Shown here: one piece after another, positions 50,333-60,200 of the stretch
How the letters are laid out: every line of letters starts with the position of its first letter
Position numbering within the stretch: the stretch's first letter is position 1
Source of the DNA: an uncultured Myxococcales bacterium
GTDB lineage: Bacteria > Myxococcota_A > UBA9042 > DTJE01
Reading direction: 5' to 3'
NCBI GenBank assembly: GCA_903857665.1
Contig: CAIOFV010000136.1
Span: 1 to 64,000 of the forward strand
Length of the DNA: 64,000 nt
Program-made: the position numbers and the translations under genes
The notes under the pieces: generated by a model
Told to the model about the DNA's origin: nothing
What the model saw: the letters and a program-made list of their open reading frames with translations, nothing else
Databases searched by the model: none

Positions 50333-52000
50333 TCAATGGGTTCGTTCGATCACGCGCCAGACGTCCAGCGCGCCGTCGAGGATCGCCGTGAAGGTGCGCG
50401 GGTCATCGGTGCCCAGGACCTTGCTGCGGGGCAGGGCGAAGCGGTCGCTGGATCGCTGCAGCCTGCCGGTGACGGCCACCATGGCGGCATCGTACCCGGC
50501 CTCGGCCGCCAGTGCGCGATCCCGGGCCGACACCGTGCCGGGCGTGCCGTAGGGATAGGCCAGGAGGGTCACCGGCCGGCCCAGCAGGAGTTCCAGTTCC
50601 GTTCTGGAATCGACGATTTCGTGCCGCGCCTGGCCCGCATCCAGGCGGGCGAGCGGCGCGTGGGTCATGCCGTGGGAGCCGAGGGTCCACCCCGCGCCAG
50701 CAATTTCGCGAACCTGGGCGCCGTCCATCAGCGGGCGGCGCACCTGGAACGCGGAATGCGCCGCCGTGGCGCCGCCTCGCACCAGGCCGGGCGAAACGAA
50801 CACGGCGCCGGGTACCCCGTGCCGGGCCAGGATCGGCGCGCCGTACTTCAGGACGTCCAGGTAGCCGTCATCGAAGGTCACGGCCACGGCGCGGGGCGGC
50901 AACTCGGCTTCGCCGCGCAGCCACGCGACGATCGTCGCAAGATCGACGGGCACGCGGGAGCGGGCCAGTTCCTCCATCTGCTGGTGCAGTTGATCCGGCG
51001 TCACGCACCATTCGTCCTCGCTGCGGTGCGACACGCCGTGGTAGCACAGGATGCGCGGGACGTCGGGGTCGCCGGAACCTGTCGCCCGGGCGAGCCGCGC
51101 GGTGGTCTTGCGGGCCAACCCCTTCACGTGGCTGCGGATCGTCGGGGACGCGGCAGAACGTCCCTCGTCGTCCACCCCGGGCCAGTCGTGGGCCCCCTGG
51201 AGATCCGCCGATACGCAGCGCGCCAGGAAGCGCGGGATGCCCTCGAAGTAGCGCCGCGACTTGATCGGCTGCTGCGACACGATGAACAGCCACTCCAGCC
51301 GGGCCTTGCGCGCCCATTCCGGCGCGCGGCGGAGGGTGCCCCCCCAGTACTCGAAGAAGCCGCCCACGGCCAGCCACAGGATGCCCTGCAGGCGCGGGTC
51401 GTCCAGGCGGCGCCCGATGAAGCGCACCTGCCGAGGGTTGCCCATGCCCACCATCACGATGTCCGGCTTGCAGCGGGCGATTTCCGACGCCACGGCCTCC
51501 TCGCCGGCGACATCGAAGAAGCCGTGTTCGTGGCCGACGAACGCGATGTCGGGAAAGCGTGCTGCCATCCGCGAACGGGCCCGCTCGATCACGTCCGGAC
51601 GGCTTCCGACCAGATACACGCGCGTCCCGGCCGGCGCGGCGCCGAGCAGCGCGGGCATCAGGTCCGTGCCGTTGAGGTTGGCCGGGAACGGTTTGCCCCT
51701 CCGCCACGAGGCCCATGCAAGCCCGGCCCCGTCGTTCAGCACCAGCAGGCGTTCCTGGAGCAGCCGCCGGAAGTCGGGTTGCTCGTACGCGACGTTCATC
51801 GAGGACATGTCGGGGAAGCACACGCCCGCCGTCCGGTGTTCGCGAAGGCTTTCCAGCAGGGCTTCCAGCGCCCGTTCGCGCGTCCATCGCGGAAAGCGGA
51901 TTCCAAGGATATCGACCACCGGGGTGCCGTCCGCCAGTTGACCCGGCTTCACCTCCGGCCCGCTCGCCGGAATCACGTCATCCTGCTTTCGCCCGCTCAT
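50333..52000 (-). CDS. Fusion: WecG/TagA/CpsF glycosyltransferase + polysaccharide deacetylase
   Basis: 555 residues from ATG 52000, with GGGAGTG upstream. The N-terminal half (about 20-235) is a GT26 enzyme: VLNDGAGLAWAS, LNGTDLMPALL, VYLVGSRPDV, KPDIVMVGMGNPRQ and LAVGGFFEYWGG. The second half (about 275-555) is a NodB domain: ILCYHGVS, VAVTFDDGYLDVLKYG, the metal-binding GSHGMTHAPL, and LAYPYGTPG near the end. GT26 enzymes transfer ManNAc-type sugars to lipid-linked acceptors, and the deacetylase could then remove the N-acetyl. There are no transmembrane helices. It lies between the Wzc-like gene (35 bp) and the GH9 gene (47 bp) and is the second glycosyltransferase-deacetylase fusion in the locus. 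Confidence 0.9.
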   Translation of the reverse strand: MSGRKQDDVIPASGPEVKPGQLADGTPVVDILGIRFPRWTRERALEALLESLREHRTAGVCFPDMSSMNVAYEQPDFRRLLQERLLVLNDGAGLAWASWRRGKPFPANLNGTDLMPALLGAAPAGTRVYLVGSRPDVIERARSRMAARFPDIAFVGHEHGFFDVAGEEAVASEIARCKPDIVMVGMGNPRQVRFIGRRLDDPRLQGILWLAVGGFFEYWGGTLRRAPEWARKARLEWLFIVSQQPIKSRRYFEGIPRFLARCVSADLQGAHDWPGVDDEGRSAASPTIRSHVKGLARKTTARLARATGSGDPDVPRILCYHGVSHRSEDEWCVTPDQLHQQMEELARSRVPVDLATIVAWLRGEAELPPRAVAVTFDDGYLDVLKYGAPILARHGVPGAVFVSPGLVRGGATAAHSAFQVRRPLMDGAQVREIAGAGWTLGSHGMTHAPLARLDAGQARHEIVDSRTELELLLGRPVTLLAYPYGTPGTVSARDRALAAEAGYDAAMVAVTGRLQRSSDRFALPRSKVLGTDDPRTFTAILDGALDVWRVIERTH

Positions 52001-52035
52001 GCGCCCACTCCCGGGTTCCCTGCGGCCGTCTCGGG

Positions 52036-54069
52036 TCAGTCCAGATCCAGGAAGGCCCGTCGCACGCCGACCAGCACGACGCCGAGGATCGGTGCCTTCG
52101 CCAGTTCCAGGTGCTTGACCGCGCGGCGCATCGCGGAGGCGCGGGTCTTGCCGGCCCGTACCGCCAGGATCACGCCGTCGCAGTTCCGGGCCACCAGTTC
52201 CGCGTCCACGGTCGGCAGGGCGGGCGCCGTGGTGACCAGCACGATGGACGCCCGCGCGGAGGCCTCGTCGAGCACGTCGCGCATCACGGAGCCGCCCAGC
52301 GGCTCGGGCGCCGTGGTCGATCGCCCGCGGGGCAACAGCGCCACGCCGGTGAGCACGGTCTTGAGGACGATGTCGTTCATCACGGCGCGATCCCCCTGGA
52401 TCAGGTCGCCAAGCCCGCGCACCGAATCCTGCCCGACGGGGCTCAGGTACTCGAGGCCTGTCGCGTTCCGGGGCTCGCGGACCTCGGCGTCCACCAGCAG
52501 CACGCGTTCGCCTCGCTGGCCCAGGGCCGCCGCCAGGTGCGACGTCACGAGGGTCCGCCCGTCTCCCCGGCCCGCGCTGGTGATCACGATCCGCGCGCCG
52601 GCCTTCGGCGCCTTCGCACGAAGGCGCTCGGCCAGCAACCGCGCGGATTCGACGAGGTGGCCGCCCGGTTTCCACGGCAGGACCAGGCCCTCCCTGCGCA
52701 CCCACGGCAGCACGCCCAGCACGGGCAGGTCCAGCTTCGCCCGGACTTCGGCCGCGGACCGCATCCCCGGGTGCAGCGCCTCGAACAGCGTGACGCCCAG
52801 AACGCCCATGCCCAGCACGCCCAGGAAGATCGCGATGGCCAGCAGCTTGCGCGTGGACTTGGTCGGGTAGACGGGTTCCTCTGCCTCGGCGATCACCTCG
52901 AACACGCCGCCTTCGCTGCCGTAGGCGGTCAGCACACGGGTCAGCGTGTGCTGCAGCGACATGCGGTCCTGGAGGACGGGCTCGCCCTCGCGCCTGGGTC
53001 CCTTGCCCGGGTCGAGCAGGGGCGACAGGGCGCCGGACGGCTTTTCCATCATGGCGTTGTGCGCCTTGACCTCGGTCAGCAGGTCCAGCGCGCCGCCGAT
53101 GTCCGCGACCTTCTGCTGCGACGTCACGCGCTGCATGTCCAGGTCGTAGGATCGCAGCAGCGTGGCCTGGAGCAGCGACAGCGTCGAACTGCCCTCGGGG
53201 CTCTGGGACGCCATCTGCTGGGACAGCGTGTCGATCTGGGACTTCCACGCCTTGATCTGGCCGGTGTCCACCGTGACCGCGGCCTGGCTCTTGTAGGACG
53301 CTACGGTCCGCTCGAATTCGGCCGGCGAGATCAGGTCCTGCGCCCGCAGGCTGCGAGCGCGCGAGATTTCCGATTCCCGGCGCGCCAGTTCGGCCATGTT
53401 GGCCCGTCGCGACTGGTCCGACGCGATGGCCTGCTGCAGGCTCTGGAGCTTGAAGGTGGCGTTGCCCTTGCCCTCCTTCGCGGCCTCCTCCTGCTCGGTC
53501 TTCGCCTTGTCCTCGAGGCTCGAGATGCGCTCGTTGAGCTTGTCCGCCTGGGCGTCGAAGTTCTTCAGTTCCGACGCCGCGTGGTCGTACATCAGCCGCA
53601 GGTTCACGGCCTGGGCCGCCAGCCAGGCGTCCAGGTAGACGTCCCGCAGCGTGTTGGCCATCGAGGCCGCCATCGCGCCGTCGTTCCAGGTGGCCCGGAT
53701 GAACATCAGGCTGCTGTTGTTGGCGGTTCCGACCTGCATGGCCGCGCCGATCGCGTCCAGCGACGCCTCGATGGACAGCAGCATGCGCACGCGGGCCAGG
53801 TTCTGCGTGATCTTGACCTGGTTCTGCTCGGTCTGCAGCGCGGTGCCGGCGCTGGCCATCTTGTCGCCGACAGGCGTGTATCGCAGCACCGTTTCGGCCT
53901 GGTAGGTGCGCCTGCCCAGCAGCGCACCGCCGGCCCCGCCCGCCACCGCCGCCACGACGAAGAGGATCGCCAGCAGGAGGACGCGCCGCCGGATCGCCGC
54001 GAGGATCGTCGGCACGTCGAACGGCAGCTTCAGTTCTTCGCCCTGGGTTTCGTCGCCGGGACCTGGCAC
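52036..54069 (-). CDS. Wzz/Wzc-like polysaccharide copolymerase with degenerate BY-kinase domain
   Basis: 677 residues from GTG 54069, chosen because AAGGAGG lies 5 nt upstream. TM1 lies at about 29-51 and TM2 at about 407-430; between them is a long coiled-coil periplasmic region (about 160-360). The cytosolic domain has a Walker A-like TSAGRGDGRT (about 497-506), in which the usual Lys of GxGKT is Arg, and a Walker A'-like VLLVDAEVREP. The C-terminus lacks a Tyr cluster. The family controls chain length and export through tyrosine autophosphorylation. Here kinase activity looks weak or lost, while the chain-length scaffold may remain. It follows the TolC-like gene by 76 bp. Confidence 0.88.
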   Translation of the reverse strand: MPGPGDETQGEELKLPFDVPTILAAIRRRVLLLAILFVVAAVAGGAGGALLGRRTYQAETVLRYTPVGDKMASAGTALQTEQNQVKITQNLARVRMLLSIEASLDAIGAAMQVGTANNSSLMFIRATWNDGAMAASMANTLRDVYLDAWLAAQAVNLRLMYDHAASELKNFDAQADKLNERISSLEDKAKTEQEEAAKEGKGNATFKLQSLQQAIASDQSRRANMAELARRESEISRARSLRAQDLISPAEFERTVASYKSQAAVTVDTGQIKAWKSQIDTLSQQMASQSPEGSSTLSLLQATLLRSYDLDMQRVTSQQKVADIGGALDLLTEVKAHNAMMEKPSGALSPLLDPGKGPRREGEPVLQDRMSLQHTLTRVLTAYGSEGGVFEVIAEAEEPVYPTKSTRKLLAIAIFLGVLGMGVLGVTLFEALHPGMRSAAEVRAKLDLPVLGVLPWVRREGLVLPWKPGGHLVESARLLAERLRAKAPKAGARIVITSAGRGDGRTLVTSHLAAALGQRGERVLLVDAEVREPRNATGLEYLSPVGQDSVRGLGDLIQGDRAVMNDIVLKTVLTGVALLPRGRSTTAPEPLGGSVMRDVLDEASARASIVLVTTAPALPTVDAELVARNCDGVILAVRAGKTRASAMRRAVKHLELAKAPILGVVLVGVRRAFLDLD

Positions 54070-54145
54070 CGCGGCCTCCTTCGGTATCGCCGGCAAGGTA
54101 GCGCGGCGGACGGCGGATCGTCAAGGATCCGGAGTCGCTTCGGGC

Positions 54146-55486
54146 CTACCTGGACTCCCCGCGATACGCCTTCGGGAGGGTGCCCAGGGCGCGCTGGTAG
54201 GCGGTCCAGGCCAGGCCCACGTCGTACTCGGCGCGCACTACCTCGGTTTCCGCATCCGCCGCGCCCTTGCGGGCGTCCATGAACTCGATGGCGTTGCCCT
54301 CGCCGGCCTTGTACCGTTCCTCGGCGAGGTGCAGCGCCTCGTTGGCCGCCCCTACCGTGGCGTTCAGGGGCTGCAGGCGGGAGGTGGTCGCCAGGACCCG
54401 CAGCCGGGATTGCTCGACTTCCGCCCGGACGGCCAGGTCGAACTCCCGCATCCGCACCTTCAACGCCTGGAGGTTGTCCTTGGCTGCCCGGTACCCGTGC
54501 AGCGTCGCGAGGCCGGAGAACAGCGGGTAGGTCAGGCCCACGTTGACGTTCCAGTTCCACGCCAGGGCGTTGATCTTCGTGCCTGCGTCGGTGAATCCCA
54601 GGCCGGCCGTCAGGATCGGGAACCAGTCGCCCATGGCCCGGGTCACCTGGGCCTCGGCCGCCTTCAGGTTGGATTCCAGGCGCGCGCGCTCGGGCCGGCT
54701 CTTCAGGGCCTCGTCCACCGACGCCTCCAGATCGATCATCGGTTCCCCGCCCAGCACCGGGTCCAGCGGGGCGACCGTGTACGCGAACCGGTCGGACAGC
54801 CCGATGGCGGTCAGGAGGGCCGACCGCGACAGGTCCAGGCCCTGGACCGCGACGCCCAGCGCGGCCTCGGCGGCCTGCGCTTCGGCCTGGGCGCGGATCA
54901 TGTCCAGTCGCGGGCGGGACCCGACCTTGTAGAACGCCTCCGAAACCTGGGCGTGCCGCTTGACGGCATCGCGCGTCCGCGTGGCGACGTCCACCAGGCG
55001 CTGGGACGCCAGTACCGCGTAGTACGACGTCACGACCCGGAACCACAGGTCCAGGCGCGACACCTCGATGCCCAGCGCCGCGCCCGCGACGGTTGCCTGG
55101 GCCGCCCGGTAGTTCCCCAGGGTCCGGCCGAAGTCCCAGATGGGCTGCACCAGCGTCGCGCCGACGGTGAAGTAGTCGTAGGTCGCGCCGCTGTTGGGCG
55201 GCCGCTGCGTGTTGACGGGGTTGGCGCCGGGCGTGGCGGCGAAGTTGGCGGTGGTCCGCTGGTAGCCCGCGGTCACGCCCGCCTGCGGCAGGAAGCCCGA
55301 CAGGGATACGCCCTCGCCCTCCTTCGCGGCCTGCAGGTCCAGTCGCGCGGCCTCGATGGCCGGGTGCGAATCGAGCGCCATTCGAATGGCCTCGTCGAGG
55401 CCCAGCACGCGGTCCTGGGCGGCCGCCGGAACGCTCGCGGCCATCGCGACCAGCGGGACGACGAGCGCGAATGTACGTATCTTCAT
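54146..55486 (-). CDS. TolC-family outer-membrane channel protein
   Basis: 446 residues from ATG 55486, with GGAGGT at 5 nt and TATCAT (55511-55506) as a likely -10. The Sec signal ends at VPAAAQ. There are two OEP repeats with long helices: LDEAIRMALDSHPAIEAARL, SYYAVLASQRLVDVATRT, the second repeat ASVDEALKSRPERARLESN, and the closing EYDVGLAWTAYQRALG. It forms a trimeric channel across the outer membrane and periplasm. As the first gene of the series with the Wzc-like protein, it may replace a Wza-type exporter, of which none is seen in the window. Confidence 0.9.
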   Translation of the reverse strand: MKIRTFALVVPLVAMAASVPAAAQDRVLGLDEAIRMALDSHPAIEAARLDLQAAKEGEGVSLSGFLPQAGVTAGYQRTTANFAATPGANPVNTQRPPNSGATYDYFTVGATLVQPIWDFGRTLGNYRAAQATVAGAALGIEVSRLDLWFRVVTSYYAVLASQRLVDVATRTRDAVKRHAQVSEAFYKVGSRPRLDMIRAQAEAQAAEAALGVAVQGLDLSRSALLTAIGLSDRFAYTVAPLDPVLGGEPMIDLEASVDEALKSRPERARLESNLKAAEAQVTRAMGDWFPILTAGLGFTDAGTKINALAWNWNVNVGLTYPLFSGLATLHGYRAAKDNLQALKVRMREFDLAVRAEVEQSRLRVLATTSRLQPLNATVGAANEALHLAEERYKAGEGNAIEFMDARKGAADAETEVVRAEYDVGLAWTAYQRALGTLPKAYRGESR

Positions 55487-55599
55487 ACAGACCTCCGAAG
55501 GCTCAATGATAGAGGATGGCCGGGCCAGGGGGGAAATGCGCGACCCCCGGGGCCTGCTCCTCCGTCGCTTGCGCCCGCGGCCCCCGGGCGCCCGTCGCG

Positions 55600-55628
55600 T
55601 TGAAAACCGTCCGGCCCGATGGTAGCGT
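55600..55628 (+). promoter_or_regulatory. Promoter of the second B12 radical SAM gene
   Basis: TTGAAA (55600-55605), 17-bp spacer, TAGCGT (55623-55628); the ATG is 27 bp further on. Confidence 0.5.
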
Positions 55629-55655
55629 TCCCCCGACCGAACGGGCCGCCACGCG

Positions 55656-57131
55656 ATGAACATCCTCCTGGTCCTTGCCGCCTCCCTCACCGACCCGTTG
55701 CGGCGCAACGATCCCTTCATGCCCCTGTCCCTGCCGCTGCTGGCGGCCACGGCGCCGGGCCACCGGTACACGCTGGTCGACCTGCTGTGGGACGACGACG
55801 TGGATACCGCGATGGACGTGGACCTGGTGGGCATCAGCATGCGCTTGACCGGCGAGAACCGGGCCTACGCGATCGCCGATGCGTTCCGGCGCCGCGGCGT
55901 GAAGGTGGTGATCGGCGGGCCCCAGGCCTCGGCGGTGCCCATGCGGGTGCGCGAGCACGCCGACGCGGTGGCCGTGGGCGAAGGCGAGCCCCTGTGGCCG
56001 ACGATCGTGCAGGACGTTGCCCGCGGGGCGCTGAAGGACTTCTACGTGTGCTCGCCCGTCCCGTTCCTCCCGCCCGAGCACGCAGGCGTAGGCGATGGGT
56101 TTCCGGTTGAGACTCTCGCCGGAGCCGAAGTCGACTCGGGCGCATCCAAGTCAGCCCCGGCTCCCTTCACCGTGCACCAGGTCGATGGCTACGCGGACCT
56201 GTCGGCGCTGCCCGTCGCGCGCCGCGATCTGTACCGTCGCTCCTACCGCTTCGACACGGTGTTCGCAGTCCGGGGCTGCCCGATCGACTGCGACTTCTGC
56301 GCGGTGCCGACGCTGTTCGGCCGGCGCTTCCGCACCCGCCCGGCCGAGGCCGTCGCCGCGGAAATCGACACGTTCCGGAACTACTACTACCTGCTGGACG
56401 ACACCGTCTTCGGCAAGCCGTCCACCTACGACTACTATCTGGACCTGTACGCGCGGATCGCGCGCCTGAAGAAGCGGCGCTTCTGGTGCGGCCAGGGCAA
56501 CCTGGACGCCGCGGGCGACGAAAAGGGGCGCGAGGTCATCCGGGCCGCGGTACGGGCGGGCCTGCTGTACGTGATGGTCGGCATGGAGTCGATTTCCCCG
56601 GCGACGCTGGCCGCCAGCGGCGCGATCCGCAAGATGGGCGTGCACGGCGGCGAGGACCCGGTGCGGCGCATGGCGGAAAACATCCGCTGGCTGCAGGGCC
56701 AGGGCCTGGTGGTGTCGGGCTGGTTCGTGGTGGGCTACGAATCGGACACGCTGGAATCCTGGGACGCGACGCTGGCGTTCTGCCGCGAGAACCACGTCAT
56801 CCCGGTGATTTCGCCCATCAAGGCGCTGCCCGGGACGCGCCTGTACGATCGCCTGCAGGCCGAAGGCCGGCTGGACGACACCCGGTTCCTGAACCTCCGC
56901 CACCCGACGATGCGGGATGCCGACGTGCTGGCGGCGTGGCAGCGCGTGGCGCGGGAAGGCTACTCGACGAAGGCGATCTGGGACCGGACGCGGTTCTACG
57001 CCAGGTGCTTCCAGGACCCGGAGCGGGGCGACCGCATCCACAAGACGATCTTCACGTGGATCCTCCAGACCAAGATGAAGAAGGGCATGATCCACGACGA
57101 AGTGTTCGACCCGGGGGACGCACCTCGTTGA
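55656..57131 (+). CDS. B12-binding radical SAM protein
   Basis: 491 residues. The cobalamin-binding domain (about 1-125) shows GGPQASAVPMRVREHADAV and VGEGEPLWPT. The radical SAM core has CPIDCDFCAVP (about 207-217), then LLDDTVFGKPSTYDYYLDLY, and GMESISPATL. The order is that of B12-binding radical SAM enzymes of the PhpK/Fom3/MiaB-neighbour class; the reaction is unknown. Residues about 147-163 are encoded by copy B of a 50-bp dispersed repeat, inside the linker between the two domains, which is likely an in-frame insertion. The stop codon overlaps a TTGACA that may serve the next gene. Confidence 0.85.
   Translation: MNILLVLAASLTDPLRRNDPFMPLSLPLLAATAPGHRYTLVDLLWDDDVDTAMDVDLVGISMRLTGENRAYAIADAFRRRGVKVVIGGPQASAVPMRVREHADAVAVGEGEPLWPTIVQDVARGALKDFYVCSPVPFLPPEHAGVGDGFPVETLAGAEVDSGASKSAPAPFTVHQVDGYADLSALPVARRDLYRRSYRFDTVFAVRGCPIDCDFCAVPTLFGRRFRTRPAEAVAAEIDTFRNYYYLLDDTVFGKPSTYDYYLDLYARIARLKKRRFWCGQGNLDAAGDEKGREVIRAAVRAGLLYVMVGMESISPATLAASGAIRKMGVHGGEDPVRRMAENIRWLQGQGLVVSGWFVVGYESDTLESWDATLAFCRENHVIPVISPIKALPGTRLYDRLQAEGRLDDTRFLNLRHPTMRDADVLAAWQRVAREGYSTKAIWDRTRFYARCFQDPERGDRIHKTIFTWILQTKMKKGMIHDEVFDPGDAPR
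56094..56143 (+). repeat. 50-bp dispersed repeat, copy B (in frame inside the radical SAM gene)
   Basis: 43 of 50 positions match copy A at 27719-27768 in inverse orientation. Read in the gene frame it encodes DGFPVETLAGAEVDSG. The same frame of copy A would encode DGFPLETLAEDEVDSG, so the amino-acid reading is also conserved. Confidence 0.7.
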
Positions 57132-57151
57132 CAGGATTGAGGGACTCCGGA

Positions 57152-57180
57152 TTGATTCCTGTCTCCCGATTCCCGACAAT
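57152..57180 (+). promoter_or_regulatory. Promoter of the alpha-2-macroglobulin gene
   Basis: TTGATT (57152-57157), 17-bp spacer, GACAAT (57175-57180). A second TTGACA lies at 57128-57133 with ATTGAT at 17 bp, so two start sites are possible. Confidence 0.55.
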
Positions 57181-57225
57181 GCTGGTGTACGAACGTCGAT
57201 TCGGGTCCTGATGGGGAGGGGTATC

Positions 57226-60200
57226 ATGGTCCATCGCATCGCAACGGTGCTGCTGCTGGCCGCCTTCACGGGGCTTGCCGCCTGCTTCGGCGGCGGGACT
57301 CCGTCGATCCCCGTGACCCCGGTTCCCGAGGTGACCGCGACCGGGCCCCTGAGCCTGGACGAAACCGACATCGCGGGCGTGCTGGACGGCACCGACCTGG
57401 TGCTGTCGCTGGTGCTCCACCGCGAGGGCGAAGGGCACATCGCGGGCCGCGTCGTGGCGCTGGTCGAGCCCCTCGACGGGACGTCGCAGGTGCAGGGCGT
57501 CGCGTCCTTCCAGTTCGACAGCGGCGCCGAGACCGTGACCGTGCGGCTGCCCGCGCCGTCGGGCCTTGCAAACCCGGACGTCCAGGCCGCCCACCTGCTG
57601 CGCTACCGCGTTGAATCGAACGTCGGGACGCTGGTGGGCCTGCGCAGCCTGTTCGTGATGATGCCCAAGGGCCAGGTCGTGCTGCTGGGGCCGAAGACCT
57701 ACACGCAGGGCGAATCCACCCGCGTCAAGATGTTCGCCCGGAACCCGATCTCGTCCGTCCCGCTGGCGGGTCAGGCCGTGGCCCTGAAGGCCGTCCTGAC
57801 GGTCGATGACAACGGAACGCCGGTGGTGACCGAGCGCACCATCAACGTGACCACGGACGAGTTCGGCGCGGCCCAGGCCGACCTGACGTTCGACGACGCG
57901 GGCAAGCTGGACCTGTCGGCGCTGACGGTCGCCGCGGGCGGCACGCAGATCCAGGCCCTGGCCACGTGCGATGTCGTGCGCCAGCGCCGTGTGCTGGTCA
58001 CGACGGACAAGCCCCTGTACCAGCCCGGCCAGGAGATGGACGTCCGCGTGCTGTCCCTGCGCAAGCCCCGCCTGCATCCCGACGCGGGCGCCAGCGTGCT
58101 GATCGAGGTGCTGGACGGGAAGGGCAACAAGGTGTTCAAGCAGCGGTCGGTGGCGTCCGACTTCGGCATCGCGTCCGCGAAGATGCAGATCGCGTCGCTA
58201 ATCAACGTCGGCACCTGGAAGATCCGCGCGACCGTGGGCGACACCACGACCGAAAAGGCCGTCACCGTCGATCGCTACACGCTGCCGAAGTTCAACGCCG
58301 CGCTGGCGCTGGACCGCGGCTGGTACCTCGTGGGCGGTACGATCAAGGGCACCGTGAACGCCCGGTATTTCTTCGGGAAGGCCGTGTCCGGCGGCGACGT
58401 CAAGATCGTGTTTTCGGCCTTCGACGTGGACTTCAGCGACTTCGCCACCGTCACGGGCACCACCGACGCGGAGGGCCTGTACGCGTTCACCGTGCAACTG
58501 CCGTCCTACCTGGTCGGCCAGCCGCTGGAACAGGGCAAGGCCCTCGTGAAGGCGTCGCTGGAGGTCACCGACACCGCGGGCCAGACGGTGTCCAAGGACG
58601 CGGCCATCGTGGTCGCCCAGTCGGCGCTGTCGGTGCTGCTGATCCCCGAAGGCGGCACGCCCGTCGCCGGCGTCGAGAACATCGTCTACGTGTTCGTCAA
58701 CGACCCGGCGGGCGCCCCCGTCGCGGCCGACGTATCCGTGACCGTCGCGTCCGGCACGCCGGTTTCCGCCGCCACCGACGCGTCCGGTGTCGGGCAGTTC
58801 ACGTGGACCCCGGACAAGGCGGGCGCGGTGATCGACGTGACCGCCCAGACCTCCGACGGCCAGAGCGTCGCGTCGCAGTTCACGCTGGTCCCGGGCCAGT
58901 CGGGCGAAGCCGTGCTGGTGCGCAGCGACAAGGCCATCTACCAGGTCGGCGACACCGCCGCGGTCACGGTGCTGGTGCCGTACGCGAAGGATCGCGTGTA
59001 CCTGGACTTCATCCGTTCGGGCCGCGTGGTCCGCGAGGAAACGCTGCCCCTGGCCGCGGGCCGCGGATACGTGGAAGTGGACCTGGACAACGAGATGGCC
59101 GGCGACCTGGTGATCGCGGCCTACTACCTGTCGAACCAGGGGCGGATCGTCCGCGCCGAGCACGTCGTGTTCGTGCAGGGCGCCGACGCGCTGACCGTGA
59201 CCGTGACGCCCGACAAGGCGAAGTACGCGCCCGCGGACGGGGCCAAGGTCGCCTTCAAGGTGACCCGCGGCACCACCGGCGAAGGCGTCGTGGCGGCCAT
59301 CGGCGTGCAGGTGGTGGACGAGGCGGTCTACGCGCTGTCCGACAACCAGCCCGGCCTGCTGCGCACGTACTTCCAGATCGAGGACGCCATACGCCAGCCC
59401 AAGTACGAAATCCACGGCGCGTCGTTCGACCTGACCGGCATCGTCACCGACGACTCGACGGATCCGACCGCCCAGGCGAAACGCCAGAAGGAAGCCACGG
59501 CGGCGTTCGCGGCGCTGGGGTCCACCGGGTCGGCCCAGGCCGCGTCGTCGTGGGACAAGGACCTCGCGGGCGCCGCCGCGGTGCTGAAGCCCTATTATGA
59601 AAAGGACCAGGCGCGCGTGATGACGACGCTGCAGGGGCTGTCCAACTCCGGCAGCCTGAACTGGGACACGATGGTCCCGTTCCTGCGTGACCAGCGCCTC
59701 TTCTACGACTTCTTCGGCAACCTGTACCGCTTCACGTCCGCCGACAACTACACGGTCGTGATGCACAGCCTGGGGCCCGACGAGATCGACGGCACCGCCG
59801 ACGACTGGTCCATGTCCTTCCAGATGTGGGAGGCCATGTACAAGAACGGCGAGGGGGACTGGAACGGTCCGGGGGGCGGCGGGCCGACCGCCGGCGCCTC
59901 CGATGCCGCGTCCGCGACTGACACGGGCGCCGTGCCCACCGTTCCCTCCGATTCCGGCGGCACCGCGCCGCGCGTCCGGACCTGGTTCCCGGAAACGCTG
60001 TACGTGAACCCGGCTGTGATCACCGACGGCAACGGGGAGGCGACGGTCCAGTTCCCGATGGCCGACAGCATCACCGAATGGCGCCTGTCCGCGCTGGCCA
60101 ACAGCGCCGACGGCCGGCTGGGATCGACCACGAAGGGCATGACCGTGTTCCAGCCGTTCTTCGTGGACGTCAGCATGCCGCGGGTGCTGCGCCGCGGCGA

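Noticed and set aside
44940-50552. A 5.6-kb open plus-strand frame over the polymerase, flippase, HD and GH9 genes
   Set aside because: It crosses genes on both strands and reads as low-complexity Arg/Gly/Pro sequence.
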